DNA from: Pegea sp. RAD2-039
Taxonomy: Eukaryota; Chordata; Thaliacea; Salpida; Salpidae
DNA: 64,000 bases
Assembly: GCA_034620365.1 (NCBI GenBank)
Contig: JAQGEQ010000071.1
Location: 2,914,001-2,978,000, forward strand
Direction of reading: 5' to 3'
In this document: piece by piece, positions 23,333-37,100 of the stretch
Position numbering within the stretch: the stretch's first letter is position 1
Layout: every line of letters starts with the position of its first letter
Translations under genes and position numbers: made by a program
Notes under the pieces: model-generated
Told to the model about the DNA's origin: nothing
The model's database searches: none
Seen by the model: only the letters and a program-made list of their open reading frames with translations

Positions 23333-26096
23333 ATGGGATGCGAACAAAGTCTTCCCGATGAACATCCAAGAATTTTCAAAGGCAAATCATTAAATGATAA
23401 AAAGAAGACTGTTGAATGGGTCACATTAGAAGGTACCCACAACCAACCGTGTGATTGTTTTTTTTATTAATTACTTTTTTTAGTTAAGGATGATTTCATT
23501 GTTGTAAAAGGAAGAAATAGAAAGGTGATTGCTAAATGGCCAATCAGTTGCCTTCAAAAGTACGGGTACACCAACAACATATTTCTACTGGAGACTGGGA
23601 CTTCTTGTAATGGAGGCAAGGGTTTGTTTGAAGTTCCATCTATCTTACCAACTTCTATTTGCTTTTTCTTCATCTAATCATCGTAATTTCTACATCACAA
23701 ATACCAACCGCTGTATTAGTCGGCAATTCTGTCTAGTATATTAGTCTGTAAAACTGATTAACAATTTTTTTTTCTCTGGCGACTTATACGAAGTTAATTT
23801 GTCCTCATTTAGCCTAACAAAAGTTCAAAATCACAAGATGCTTCGAGAAGAAACCAATCATTAGAGGATTTTTTCAATTTATCTTTTCTTTAATGTTGTT
23901 TTCTTTAATTTTTTGTCAATTTCTTGCTGAAGTAATTAGCTGAAAAAAAATTAATTTTTAAATATAATTTGATTAGATATTGTTTTGATGTATTCAAAAA
24001 TGTCTTTAAACAGACATCATTCTATTACATACTCAAATAATTCAATTTTACGCTGTTGTTTTTAAAGAAAATCTTTTTGACCTTTTAATTTAATGTTTAT
24101 AAATCGGTAGACAATTTAAACATCTTAATGTAAAGAAATTAATCCGCAATTTCAACTTGAACTATTCATACAAATATTTTGTTAACATTTTTATAAAATA
24201 TTTATCTGTTTTTTGTAGCTGTGTTTCTTTTCAAACTCGATCGAGCCAATGATCTGTTTGGAATTTTGAAGAATTATTGGAATGATGCAGAAATAAGAAG
24301 AAGACAGTTACTCACAAGCAACCCGACTTTGTTGACTACAGTTTCTGTGCCAGGAGGTTACTATTATTGTTTTCTTTTTGTTTTTTCATCTTGTTGATAG
24401 GCTATTTTGTTACAGTCAGCTTGTGAATCATTCAACGTATTCACTTTTTTATTTCGCTTTCATTTTGTTATTTTAACATTTCTTTGCAAATCTTTTCTGC
24501 CCTGAAACGTGTTGATTGAAATATTGAAAGTATTTCTCAATTTAATTTCTCTTTTTAGAATTTTTCTCGAACATTTTCTTAACTTTTATTTTTATAACTT
24601 TTTTTTTCAATATTTAAAACTAATTTTTAGAAATTGAAATAATGTTTTTTCAACATTTATCTTTCACCAATATTTCACTAAAAATTTCAACGGTTTTTCT
24701 TTACAAATTCACAATTTTTTATTCTTCAAAACGTTTTTAGCAGCTGGACCAGCCTCAAACCTTAATTTTACTAATGGAGTTCTTCCCACGACTTCAAATC
24801 GATATGTCGACTCTAACACTGAACCTCAATACGTAAACGACGAGGCTGTCCCCCAATCAACTAACTCCACAGGCATCAGACCAAGTAAACAGTGTTTCCA
24901 AATATTTCTTAAAAACATTTTTAAAAAATCAAAATGGAAACACTGTAATTAAAAATTATCTGAGTATCGAAACTTGGCTCATAGAAGCAAAACTGAAGCT
25001 TCGACGAAACCTCATCCATCTCTATAACCCGCTAGTTGTCAATCATCAACAACCCCCACCTTCAAATTGCTTGCATCTTTCAAACCGTTGCTTTAAATAA
25101 ATAAGAAGGGACGTTTGAAGCAAGCTGATGTTTGCAGATGTTCCAATCTTCACTTGATGATGTTTCAAAACTCATCTCATCACTTAATCTTTTTTGTTGC
25201 ATCCGCTAAAACTCTTCATTTCTATTACAGCTCCTCTTACTCTATCTCAACTACAAGACGCTGAGCTTGATTATGAAGTCGCTGAACCAGTCTTCGCTCT
25301 TCTTCCAGCGCCAGCATCTCGCGACGAGATGATGCAAAGACGTCACCAGAACGATATGGTCGCTGTCTTCAACAGTGGTCTTCAATCTGTCGCTTTTTCA
25401 ACCAACCGCCGTAAAAGCGACCATCACTACGAGAACGTCCACTACGATCCCACTAAACAACGTGTCGGATTCGTTCGTCTCTCTAATGATGACGTCCAAA
25501 GTACATCCCAATTGTCCCGAAACCGATCTTTGAAGTCGGATACAGGTCCTCTTCTTACTCCTGCTAGTAACAACACCTCTGGAGTTGGGAGTATGACATC
25601 AGGATCAACATCACTGCCTATGAGATACAAGCAACCTCTTGATTCGTGGAGGTACCGGATGGCAGCATTAAGGACTCCTCCCGGAATCCTCCATCCTCCA
25701 CATTCAGCAAGAGACTACGTGAACACCGCAAATGCTCTTTCTGATGTATGCGGGACCCCTTTACCAGCCACTACAACAAACTCCTTTCATTTCAACTTTG
25801 ATTTTGTCAATGGAAGTGCCCCTTTGAGTCGAAACAACAGTTCCAAGCTCAATTATGTCCCTGTGGACCCAAGAAAGCCGCGACTCGATACCATGAGCTG
25901 CGAGGCATCCTCATCAACTTCTTCTGGAATTCCAGGAACTCCTCGAAGTGCTAAAACACCTCAGAAAGTAGAAAGGTCACGGTCGCGCTCTATAGAATAC
26001 GCGATTATTGATCACCACAAAACTAACGCTTTATCGCGGGTGCAGAAGAAGCGACAACAAGAAACAAGACACGGTAGTACAGGTACAGAATCGTAA
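23333..26096 (+). CDS. FRS2: FRS2/FRS3-type fibroblast growth factor receptor substrate
   Basis: Membrane-anchored docking protein that links activated FGF receptors to GRB2 and SHP2. Exons 23333-23432, 23484-23621, 24219-24356, 24741-24884 and 25231-26096 join to 461 residues. The start MGCEQS is an N-myristoylation signal like MGSCCS of vertebrate FRS2, which decides against the in-frame upstream ATG. A PTB domain fills residues ~10-115 (KWPISCLQKYGYTNNIFLLE matches the FRS PTB core). The tail carries tyrosines in known docking contexts: PQYVN and YENV near 240, DYVNT near 336 (GRB2-type YxN), and LNYVPVD and IEYAIID near the C-terminus, placed like the two SHP2 sites of FRS2. The C-terminal KTRH-like end (ETRHGSTG) also matches. 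Poly(A) signals lie at 26364 and 26999. The symbol marks the family; FRS2 and FRS3 are vertebrate duplicates, so this is probably their single co-orthologue. Confidence 0.9.
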
Positions 26097-27047
26097 CCGT
26101 GCCAGTTGTCCTTGAAAGGGCCGCGAACGAACTATTTAAATGCCTTCATCACAATTTTGTTGTCCGTTTTGTTACTTTTTGCAGTTTTTTTTCCTCTCCT
26201 ATTGTTACATTATAGCATGGCGGAGGTCTTTTTATGTATATTTGCTGCTTGTTATTGAAAAGTAATGGTACTGACAAAATGCTGCTTTTAAGAACTATCT
26301 GTTTTTTAACAGATTATTCCGAGTTTTCTTCTACAAGCGGGTTTCAACATCCTCGCTTTTCATAATAAATTTTCTCAGAAACTCTTTTGATACTTGCTAT
26401 AAAACTCTTTTTGAGTTTTTCTTTTTGCACTCAAAAACATGAAGACATTTAATTAAATCGAATTTTCAATAATGATTTAACAATTTGGTTTTTACAATTT
26501 TTAGTTTTTCGGTTGAAATGTTGTTGTTTTTGTGCTGCTTCACCCGGTGCAATTATATTTGTAATCTAACAACAATTGTGATTATACTGATGTTATGTTT
26601 GACTAAAAAACTACAATTTGAACTTTTTTTTTTGTCTTTTTTTCTAAACTTTTTTGTCTTTATATGTTTTATTTGATCATTTCTATAAACTTTCAACTAA
26701 ATTGAAAATCTTTTTTTACCACTAAAGTATAAGTTACTTGAATCTTTTAAATTCAAACCTAAGTTGACTTTTTTGAGCATGTCAAAAAGTCTTCTCATTT
26801 ATTTAACAAATAAACAATTTTGTTGATAAAATAGAAATCAGAAAAAGAAAGTTTCGTAACAATTTTTTATTGCTGCCACTAAATACCATTTATTCTTTAT
26901 TTTTTGTTTGTTTTGTTCATTGTTTTTAGTTTCATCTTATTTCCTTGCCTACTTGTAGGTGTTCTCTAGCATGCTATTCTATATTAATGTTTTGATGAAA
27001 TAAACGAATCAGCAAAACAGAAGTCTTTGCATCTTTCAAAAATGAAG
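26097..27047 (+). other. FRS 3' UTR and intergenic spacer
   Basis: Probable 3' UTR of the FRS gene with AATAAA at 26364-26369 and again at 26999-27004. T-rich otherwise, with nothing else recognised. Confidence 0.5.
26364..26369 (+). terminator. Polyadenylation signal AATAAA of the FRS gene (proximal)
   Basis: Canonical hexamer 268 nt after the stop codon. A second hexamer at 26999-27004 could be used for a longer transcript. Confidence 0.45.
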
Positions 27048-28466
27048 CTAGTGAGTTAATTGACCGGTGATTTGAAACACTAATTGCTGAATAGAGGATT
27101 TAGTCGAACTTTCAGTTATATGCTCCACTGGATCTGTCGATTCTGTTAAAAGATGCTGATTCTTTCTATATACAAAATGTTCCCATAAAACCAAAGATCA
27201 AAAAGATACCGACCTTATTTTCAATCGTTAATAATTCTTGTTAAAAGTAAAAGAGATCTTTTTTGTAAGTATTTGCTCAACAAACTTTTTTCTATAAGAC
27301 AAGTTTGAACTTTTCAACTGATCTGCTTCAAGTGTCGGTCCATCAATACATCCAAACAAATTAATTGAACAAATTGTCTTAAGATGCTTGATATACTCCA
27401 CGTAATTGTCAATATGATTTTAAAGTGAAGATTTTTCAATTGACTTTTGAAGATCTTGGAGAAAAGATTTAAAGAGCTTGGCGAGCTTTTGCAGGTCACA
27501 TGGAAAATTTAAGAGTAAAAGAACATTGGTGTTGATAGAAAAATAGTAAAGTAGACAGCACATCTCTACTCGATAATTTCACCCGAGAACAAATTGAAGC
27601 GTCCTGATGAAAGGCAGTCACTCGAATTTATCATGACACACTAACCTTAGATTACTTTATAGAAAGCTAAAATGTGAAAAGCCAAAAAAGGTTTAAATCA
27701 ATGAGTTGAATTAGGAAATTACGTTCTTGCGACTAATCAAACATCTAAATCAGATTTTACTATTTGGTTTCCGAAGCAAGCTTAGTTGCAGTCGCACTAT
27801 TAATTGTCCTCTCAGCGTTTTCAACTTATTTTATTGCTTCATCTTGGTGATGTAGCAGAAAACGTTTGGTAACAACACATCAAAAAACCTGAGAAGTCAT
27901 CGAAATAATGATTGTCGTTGATGTATTTAAAAAGTTCAAAAGATGATGTGAAAGAAACCATAATTTCAGAGAAATCTTTTCTTATACTTGATGTTCTAAC
28001 CCACTATTATAATTACGTATTCACTTTAACAGCTTGGCATGGACACATTTGTTGATATAATAAAGAGAAATAGAAGAAAAGACATCGATTGAAAATGAGA
28101 AAAGTTGATGTGGGTTACTCTTAAACTCAGCCAGTAAATGAGAGATTTTCTTATCTAGTAACAGCAAGATATGGTTGACTAATCATGCTATGGTTGCTAT
28201 GTAAAGTAAACGATACAAAAAATGATGAACAGTTACTGCAGTTAAGGTGATCAAGTCTTAAAAACTCTAGGTGATATTTGCTTGCTAACAAGATGAGTTT
28301 TGTAGTTTTTCAAAACAAATTTGAGCAAATTGGTAAGTTGGTTGCACCTGAACAAGTTGGCATTTTCATTTGTCCACAAATAGAGCTCACTTTCAGCCAA
28401 ATCAGTGAAATTTTCCAAATTTAGAAACTCGTAAATATATTCGCAATATGTTTTTTTTGCGTAAAT
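27048..28466 (-). CDS. Unresolved minus-strand gene with tiny introns; possibly FANCD2-like
   Basis: Several coding-like blocks lie on the minus strand. 28466-28254 is open for 71 codons (LYLWTNENANLFRC, LLKFVLKNYKTHL). 28154-28025 encodes ISHLLAEFKSNPHQLFSF. 27980-27889 encodes FSEIMVSFTSSFELFKYI, and a 44-bp GT-AG intron joins these two in frame. About 27590-27400 holds LQKLAKLFKSFLQDLQKS and then, after a stop or unrecognised intron, YVEYIKHLKTICSI. 27165-27048 looks like a last exon ending QITGQLTH. The product would be helical. The order and spacing of some blocks recall the C-terminal half of FANCD2, but similarity is weak and should not be relied on. Not all junctions work, so it may be a decaying gene. 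No start was found; it may extend above 28466. Confidence 0.35.
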
Positions 28467-28481
28467 TTATTGCTGTTGTAA

Positions 28482-28710
28482 ATATACATCTATAAATATT
28501 TAATTTCATCTAAAGTATACTTAACAAATGTGAATAATAAAAATATCATTCATCAAAAACTCAGTAATCTTACTTCCAGTTTTTCTGATCAGTTATTCGT
28601 GCGAAATTGTATAACTGACAAGGTAGGTGGCCGACCACCAGGCTTGCAAAAGTTGGTTATGGATATCAAGGGGTTTGATGTTTTGTATTTGAGAGTCTAA
28701 ATACCCCTTA
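28482..28710 (+). other. GC-richer block with a 72-codon open stretch lacking ATG
   Basis: The plus strand is open from about 28482 to the TAA near 28700, and includes FSDQLFVRNCITDK followed by a good donor (AAG|GTAGGT at 28622), so part could be an exon behind the CTTCCAG acceptor near 28578. The same DNA has two dyads: GTGG-ccga-CCAC at 28627-28638, and AAGGGGT...ACCCCTT at about 28668-28709. It is either a small exon or a structured element; neither is certain. Confidence 0.25.
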
Positions 28711-29014
28711 AAGATGAATAACTTGTTTTTTTCAATTCGTCTTTTCTTTCTTTAAGCTCATGAGTTTATAATAAAAAGAATGAAACTCTCTATTGCGATT
28801 AAATTTGTAAAACTTTATTAAATTTAGAAAATTTCAGTTTATTGTTCACCAATTGATTTCTATGAAGCGTGAATTATATAAAACTTTAATATTTTCTAGT
28901 CTGACTTTTTGTAAGTTCAAACAATGAAACAAAATCAATCTTAAATGTCTTTATTTCATTTGCTAATTAAAGAAATAAATTTCAATTGACAATTAAATTA
29001 TGACAAATTACTAA

Positions 29015-31156
29015 GAACAGTTGTTCGCAAAGATCAGTATTCCGAAAAACTTCAGATTCAAATCGATCAAACGATCGACTTTTTAGAAAAAGAATTTTTA
29101 AACAAAAATCTTAAAATCTGTAAAAAAAAATAACAGAGGTAACTTGCGTGATTTAAAATAGTTGATTTGTAATTAAACTTTGGCTCTATAATTGAATATT
29201 TGCATATTTTATTTCGACTTCTCTCCTATCTTTGATATCACACTGTGTTCAAAGGTACTTGGGACTTTTGGTCTTACTAGGTCTTATAGACTGACAGAAA
29301 GTTTTATATCTTTTTTATCTTTAGGTCTAAGAAATTCAAAAGACTTTTTACTGTTAAAATGAAAGTAATAATAGATTGTCCTAAAACTTCTTTAAAATAA
29401 TAACAACTTTTCAAATAACGGTTTTTATGTTATTTTTCAGACGACAAATTTTTTTTATAACTTTAAATAATGTTTCAAAATTGTAATTTTAGATGAAATA
29501 GTAACTTAATCACATAAAATGTTATTTTATTCGTACTTTAAAGTGTAGTCATTGCTATCATGGTAATTGATATCAGTAAAGCAATTGTTTGTAATGCATT
29601 TTAAATCATTAGATAAGCTGACATCTTGTTTGAACTTCTAAGCATTTTATGAATGAAATCTTTTTCATTCTCTTCAAACTGAAGATTATTTGTAAAAACT
29701 TCAATTAGTTCAAAAAACATTTAATAAAATGTAGAAAAGGTAAGATTGATGATAACTTATTTATCTGATGTGAAAATAATTTTAGAAATTTTTTTAAACA
29801 ACAATTTGCAACTAACTATTTGTAAATCATATAAATGTGAAATTATCAATTTTATATTAAAAGTTTTTGTGATGTTACTTTTCTCATTATAAAAGCTTGT
29901 TGGAAATGTTTAATCCGTTTGTAGTTTATTTTTAAAATAGAATTTATATGACAAAATATATAAAGTTTTTGAATAAAATTATATTTAAGAATATAAATTC
30001 CAACGGTGAAACAAACCATTAGGAAAATGAAACAAATAATAATAACTTAAAGAACCTAATTTTTAGACGTTCTGATGTTTAAGTCAGATTTGATCTTCAA
30101 ATATTATTAGATCTCAACTAAAGGTGGAAGTTTGAGTATGACCTAAAGATATCACTAAGATATAAACTCGTATAGTCAAAGACATTATCAGTTTTATGAT
30201 AGCAATTGAAAACAGCTGAAAATACAGATAAAATTCAGAAAGAGCAATATAAGAAAAACTACTTTCAGAAAAAAAATCTCACATATTTGTAATTAATCAT
30301 TTTTATAGCAGCATCTTCACTAATCATTGCATCTTAACCTTTTTTATATTCTTTTTCTGTTATCTTTATTGTCAAAACATTGCAATTAAAAATATAGAAG
30401 ATAAAAATAAAACTTGCTTTGTTAAATTCGGAAAAGTATTTGAATGGTTGTTTAGTACAAGCCACATAACATTGTTTGATTTTATATTTTTATAATTTTT
30501 TTACAAACTAATGTGGCAATTAAATGTAAAAAATTAACTGCAAATTAGTAATAAAACAACTTATACAATTCGTGTTTATTAAACTATAATAATTTGTTTA
30601 AACATTTTAGAAACAGTTTTTAAAAAGCAAAAATAAAAATTAATGAAAAATTAAAGTAAAGAAGTAATTACAGAACAAATTTGCAAAATAAATATTCTCT
30701 ACAAATTTAAAATTTGCCGAAGGCCAGCAGATCAGTAAATAATGAAATATACTTTAAGAATTTTACTTTTATCGAATATTGAACAATTAAGCGGTTGATA
30801 CTTTTTCACTTTTTGAAATTTTAAACGGTACGTCATCAAAGTATCTTATATTTTATCTTTCATTTGCTTAAATTTTGAAGACATCTAAAGGTAAAAATAG
30901 CAGGATTGTAATTAAATAATGATTTATTTGAAAAAAAATCAATGGTAAATTATTTGTCAGTTCTTTAAATTAGATTAATTTAAATGAAAATTGATTGTCA
31001 AAATTTCATGAGCTTTAAAAGTGTTGAAATATTTATTTTTTACAGTTTTTCTTTATCTAAAAAACTTTTGCAACGACTTCGACAGATACATCCACAAAAT
31101 TGAAACAACTCACACAACTGCCTCGAGCATTTTAGATAAGAAGCCAGCATCTTGAC
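29015..31156 (+). CDS. Two phase-compatible exon-like blocks of an unknown plus-strand gene
   Basis: Block one (about 29020-29120) is open behind an AACAG or CTAAG acceptor, encodes KLQIQIDQTIDFLEKEFL, and ends at a donor ATCT|GTAAAA. Block two (31047-31156) follows a TTTTTTACAG acceptor, encodes NDFDRYIHKIETTHTT and ILDKKPAS, and stops at TGA. The first ends one base into a codon and the second supplies the other two, so they join in frame. The helical, charged product was not recognised. No start exon was found. Between them the DNA is AT-rich and looks intronic. It could be the 3' end of a gene whose 5' part lies near 28.5 kb, or chance. Confidence 0.22.
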
Positions 31157-34100
31157 ACCACTAAAAGTTGTTTGATCTTTTTAAATTGTAGATAATTTCA
31201 GACAGAGTTTACAATTCGATTTTAAATTGTTTGTCTTTCTTATAAATTTTGGAACAAGAAAATTAAACTAATTAGTAGTTAGTGATATTTTAAGCAATTG
31301 ACCACAAACAGGGTATATAAATTATTTGGTTTAATAATTTATTATAATCATTGAAAATATTGAAGAATAAATTAAATTTGTTTAATTTATTTCAAATATT
31401 TTTTATCGAAAATATCCAATAAATATTAGCATAGATAAAATCTGACAAATTAAAAATCTAAAATATTTGCCTTAAATTACGGTTTTAAAAATGATTTAAA
31501 CAAGTTGTTGAAATAGTCTTGTTTTTTTTGTCTTTACTCTCATTTAAATCCGTATTAGCGTTACCACTAGAGAAAGTTGCCAACTTGTGATTTCAATATT
31601 TGATCTTATAATGAATACTGAGTTTAGATTAATTGCAAAATAAACAATTTCATTTAAACTAAAGGTTCAATCATTAATTTTAGCATTTCAATATTATCGC
31701 TGCCTACTTATAATGACTAAATGTTATAAATTCTTTTAATGGTAAGTTTCAATTGAATAAATTTGATAAGTGTTTTCTGATGCTGGAAACTTGATTTTAC
31801 CGAAATTGAGAGATTTTTATCAGCTTCTCGTTAAAAATAATATCTAATATATGAGTGTTTTAATTAAGTCTTATTTTAGCTAACGCAAAAAAGTTAATTG
31901 TTTGTTTTTTAATAAAAATCTAATAAAACCAGTTTCGATAATTTTACTATAAATAATTAAACAATTAAAGATAAAATTTAATTCAGTTAAATTGATTTTT
32001 TAACTTGAATATAAATAATTTGTAAACTTACAGTAAACTTATTTTACCAAAAGTACTTAAATAATATTTATCTTATGAGTTTTTTAACAAAAACTGTTTA
32101 TTTAAGTAGAATGATATTTATATACTCTAAAACGTTTTTCACTGACCTTGTAAAATCAAAGCATTTTTAAAGTTATTCAATTTCTATTTTTACAATAATC
32201 TGTTATTTGTTTTCAGTAGCTTTGTTCTATTGTTAAATTTAGTCTGATATTAAATATTTGTTTTTTTCATACTAATTTAATAAACGAAGCTTATTCGGTT
32301 ACTTTATTTCGCTTTTTATCTTATAATTATCTAAATGAAATTTAAAATGAAACATAGATGTAAACTTAATCAAATTAAATTTTGTGTTAAATTCTTTCTA
32401 CAAGCTGAGTCTACTAAATGTGTAGACAATAAAACGCATTCACGGCACATTGGAAACAAAAATCTATTCAATTACAATGTAATAAAGTGAAATACAATTT
32501 TATTTACCACATGTTCTATCTAATTGAACCGATTTTAGTTGAAAAGCTTATAAATAATTTATGTTTCAACTGAGTTCACAAATTAGAATCTTTAGATTAA
32601 CTGAAAATATTTCTAAAGTCAATTTCAAATTTCATTTATCTTCTTGTACTCATGCAACAAAATATTAGTTATGTTTTCTTTAAAATATATTTCAATAAAT
32701 TTGAAAAGTTTTTTGAAAATTTTCTATGCTTAAATATTAAATTAGTAAAAGTAAACAACTTCAATAGTTGAAATCAGTCTTGATGTTTTGTTTAAAATAA
32801 CTTTATGACGATATGTCGCTTATTGAAATAAAATTGATCAGATGGTCAATTATTTTAACGAATTTAAGTGATAAAAATGTTATAGAAATTTGGAACTAAA
32901 TGTATCCAGTCTTGTAACTTATTAAGAATGGTGAGTTTTATCGTTATTACATAAAAACAAACATAGTAAAATTTATAGCTGTTGATCTTGTCAAAAACTG
33001 AAGTCTAAGATATTGAAGAGAACTTTAACATGAAATAATTTTATGGGTCTATGTAAAGAGTATATTTCTTAGCAGCAAACTTTCCCAAGAAAAAAATGTT
33101 TTATTCTCTGTATGTGTTGTTTAATTTCTTAACTTTTTTAATCTGTTTTTTTTTGTTTTTAGTTTTTTGTCTTCAAAAAAATTTACAATGTTTTCGTCTG
33201 TGCAAGAAATATTATTCTGATTTTCAAAGGTTTGATTCAATGTAACGATGTTTAAGTTGTTGTAAACAACTGATAAAAAGAATAAATTCTTGGAATTGAT
33301 TAACAAAAACATTTTCATAAATTTATGATCAAGTTTATGGTTAAATCTTTAATCTAATTTTATCTGTTGTTGTTTTTTTGTTAAAAAATAGCTTTGTGAG
33401 AATTTAGAAAAAGTTTTAAACATTTTATAAGCTTATAAGTATCAATTGAATAAAATATTTCACTTATTGAACGAAAATGAATATCAATATGTTATTGTAA
33501 AACCAGATCAATAAAAACCATTTAGTGAAATATAAAAAAATATTTTGAAGTGTAACAAATTAGTAAGAGTAGAAACATACCAGTGGGTTAAGGATATCTA
33601 GTTTTTGCTGACATCTCTACATCCACTAAAATGTTTAAAGATTTTTGTGCAAACTTCAATTACACTTGGTCCACAAGTTTTTTTTTTAGATAAATAACTA
33701 AATATGTCTTCAGTTTGTCAAACTACAAGAAGTTGACAACTATTATTATTTACTTTGCTTGTAAATGCAATTTTTATTCTATAAACATTCACTCGGAGAT
33801 TACTTTAACATTTTCAGCATTTTTTATCAGAATATTTTGTTACAATTTTGATGTAAAAGTACATTTTGAGTCACATCATTTTGAGCTCAGTGACCCATAA
33901 TAGAATTAATAAAAATTTCAACACTGGCTTTAACTAAGTATGCCTAAAATATATCTCAGCAAAACAGGCTTTACGAGATAAGTCACTGGATTACATCTAT
34001 CAACTCTAAAAAAACAATTGACGAAAAAAATTGTCATTTACAGAAAATACTCTTACAGTTTCAAGTATTCGTTGTATGACTTGATTTACATGAAAAAACG

Positions 34101-37100
34101 AACTTATCATTTTATTCATAAGTTTATTTAAAGACTGATGATAAGATTAGAATATTAAAAGTTGTGTTATGAAATTTAAAAAGTTTGTATTTGTGTTTCT
34201 TTTTAAAGATTTTTTAGTTGCGAATAAAAATTTCTTATCATTAATATTAAAGCTTGAAATGATTTTTTTCAAATAAACCAACAATAAAATTTATCAATAA
34301 AATATTTTCAACAAACAGCTTTTTGTTAACTTGAGGTGTTTTTATTGATTCAAGATATAGGCTAATGGATAACTTACTCAACAAAGACATCTGCATCATT
34401 GTTGATTGAAAATGTAGCCAAAAACTCATTTGTCAAAATTTCTTTTTTGTTTTCTTATTATTAAGATTTCAAAATCGATAAAAACATTTTCAAAGAGAAT
34501 AATGATAAAATTATTATTTGTTTAGATATAAACATAAGTTTATCGAACTGTTATTACTCTCTCAAAGGTGGTTTACTGAAATGAGCTGTTTTCAATGTTG
34601 CAGCATACTTTTAAAACAAACATCGTTATTTTCTAACAGTGGGCTACAAAATTTGATCAAAAATGACATTGAATCAAAACCTCTGATACGCATACAAGTC
34701 ATTTATTAGCAATGTTTCTTTTATTTTAGCGTGACTACGAGGACAAACTGCTTTCGACAAAGATAGAAGCCGAGTAGCGTTTGTCATATGCAACTTTTGT
34801 TTCCTCAGAATAAAAAAATTGTTTTTATAGGGATAGCTGAATAACTTCAAAACCAGAATAATTGCAGCAAATTTTGTTGGTTTGGAAAAAAGGCGTTTGT
34901 TTTACTTGTTATGAAACTTACACAAGATTGTTTTTGAAGGAAAGTAATAGACAAAGGTCTCTTTCCATAAAGTACTTTATACAAAGTTAAAAAAAAACTA
35001 TTGTAAAAGTATAATAGCAAATGCTTACTCTACTTGTTTACTTTGCCCTACTTTTTTATTAAATGTGCAGCAAAACTCGAGAAAGCAGCGAAAAATTTCT
35101 AAACAATTTTGCAGCTTGCATATTACTTTTGATTAGAAATAATCGAAGCACTTTTTAGTCTTGCATTTTGTATTCAACACATTAATGAGAGAATTAAAAT
35201 GTTGTATACCTTTTAAATATCAAATGTTGTATTTGATTTAAGCTATATCGACTTTTTTAAACAAAAATCTTTTTCGCATTTAACTTTAACTTAAAAATAT
35301 ATGAATTTAGTGAAATACCAAACATCCAATAATAAATATGTATATCATTTATTTAAAATATTAAAAAAGTTTGTCTTAGAGAAGCATTTTAACCAAACTA
35401 ACTACAGTTTTTTAATGATGTTTTAATGTTATTTATTTAAGTAATTAGATAGTTAGTTTTTGTGTAAATGTTTTTAGTGAAAATAGATGCTCAATTTTGA
35501 TTGCTTAAATACAACTTTGACTTATATAAATTGTATAATAAGATAAATATTTGTGTACGATCCAAAATAAACATATTATAGTTGACGATTTATAATGAAT
35601 CATTTCAAACCAGGTAAATTATCTGCCATGGTACTCAAGAAAAATATATATCAGAATGAACAAGATTCAAAGAGAAAATCATATGTTGCACCTTTGAAAA
35701 TTTCAAAAGATGACAAATTTATTGATGACATCATACCTTTATTTTCTTATAGCAGAATGAATAATTCATTGATTTGAAATTACTCCGACGTTTTCATAAT
35801 ATTCTTATTTAATAACAGCTGCTAAAACAAAAATAAAAACCTGAATGACACTAAGCGAAGAAAATTACTTATAAATGAAGAAAAATGATTTATTATGTAT
35901 AGAATAATATGAGCAAATGTTATTACAAAAGTTTTATTAAATTTTCTATGGTACATATGACAGTTAAACTTTTTTTAAACTGTAAATGAAAGTTTATGGA
36001 ATAGACAATCAACATCTAAATTTTTATTACTAAGATCGTTAAGATTAATAAGTTTAACAATTAAAATAATTTTTTCGTTTTTTTAGTCAAAGTAAACCTG
36101 AAAATTAGTTTAGATTTGATACAGTCGTAACACTCAACTCTTTACTCAATTGGAAGAATGTTTTGAAAACCTTTGTGTTATTTTTATAAAAGATTTAAAG
36201 TAGGGATTAAATTGAACTTCAGGTGGTATAAACTAGGTCAGCTTTTTCATAACTTCATGTTTAAAATCCGGGTTTTTAGAACGATATAACTGTTGACAGC
36301 AATAAATATAAGATTGAAATGTTTCAGACTCAAACTAGTAAACTTTTTCATTTGAATCAATAAATTATTTATCATGATTCGGTAAATCACATCAAAAATG
36401 TAATTTCTTATAAAGTTTACTTCAAATTGACGTTAAAATCGATGTATTTTAACTTTTACTACTTTTTTTCAGTAACTAATGATGACTTAAGGCTTAGAGT
36501 CAGTAACATTTTTTTATCCGGAATATAGGAGTCAAGAAAAAGTTTGAAAACTTTTCTAGCTTTAGATTAGAATAAAATTCTTCAAATTATATCACCATTC
36601 ATCATCTTAAACTTTTAGTTTGAGTTAAAACTAAAAAACATACTTATATGGAAAACAAAAAAAGTTGATTTTATGTAATTTGTTTAACAGCAGTAATTTA
36701 TAACTAAAAACTTTAGAAATACAATTTGAAGTTAAAACGATTTTTTTTTAAAGTATTCTTTTAAAATTTCAATTAAGCACTAAGGGCAGCACTCCATGTA
36801 CTTTTGTTTATCTTAGCAATTCAATTTATCTATACTAAACCTGATCAAAACGATTTAATCTTTTATTTATCCGCAATCGATGTAATCAATGGATTATCAA
36901 GTTGTCAAACAAACTCATTTCACATTTATTTTCAAGTTTCAACTTCAATTTATAATTTCCATTTCAATATATTCGCCTGATTTTCGTATTTAATGTTATA
37001 CGTTTCAAACAAGCAGTTTTATTTCGAACTAGTAAAGGCTACACAGTAAACACATGTTATTAGTACAACTAAACTTAATTGCAGATTAAACTGTTGAAAA

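Noticed and set aside
28285-28420. Plus-strand frame beginning MSFVVFQNKFEQIG with a good donor GTAAGT
   Set aside because: Its phase does not fit the next plus-strand block, and the minus strand is open over a longer stretch here.
33121-34709. Several 60-65-codon open frames in the desert
   Set aside because: Biased to Phe, Ile, Asn and Lys, with no splice sites or conserved motifs; expected by chance at this base composition.
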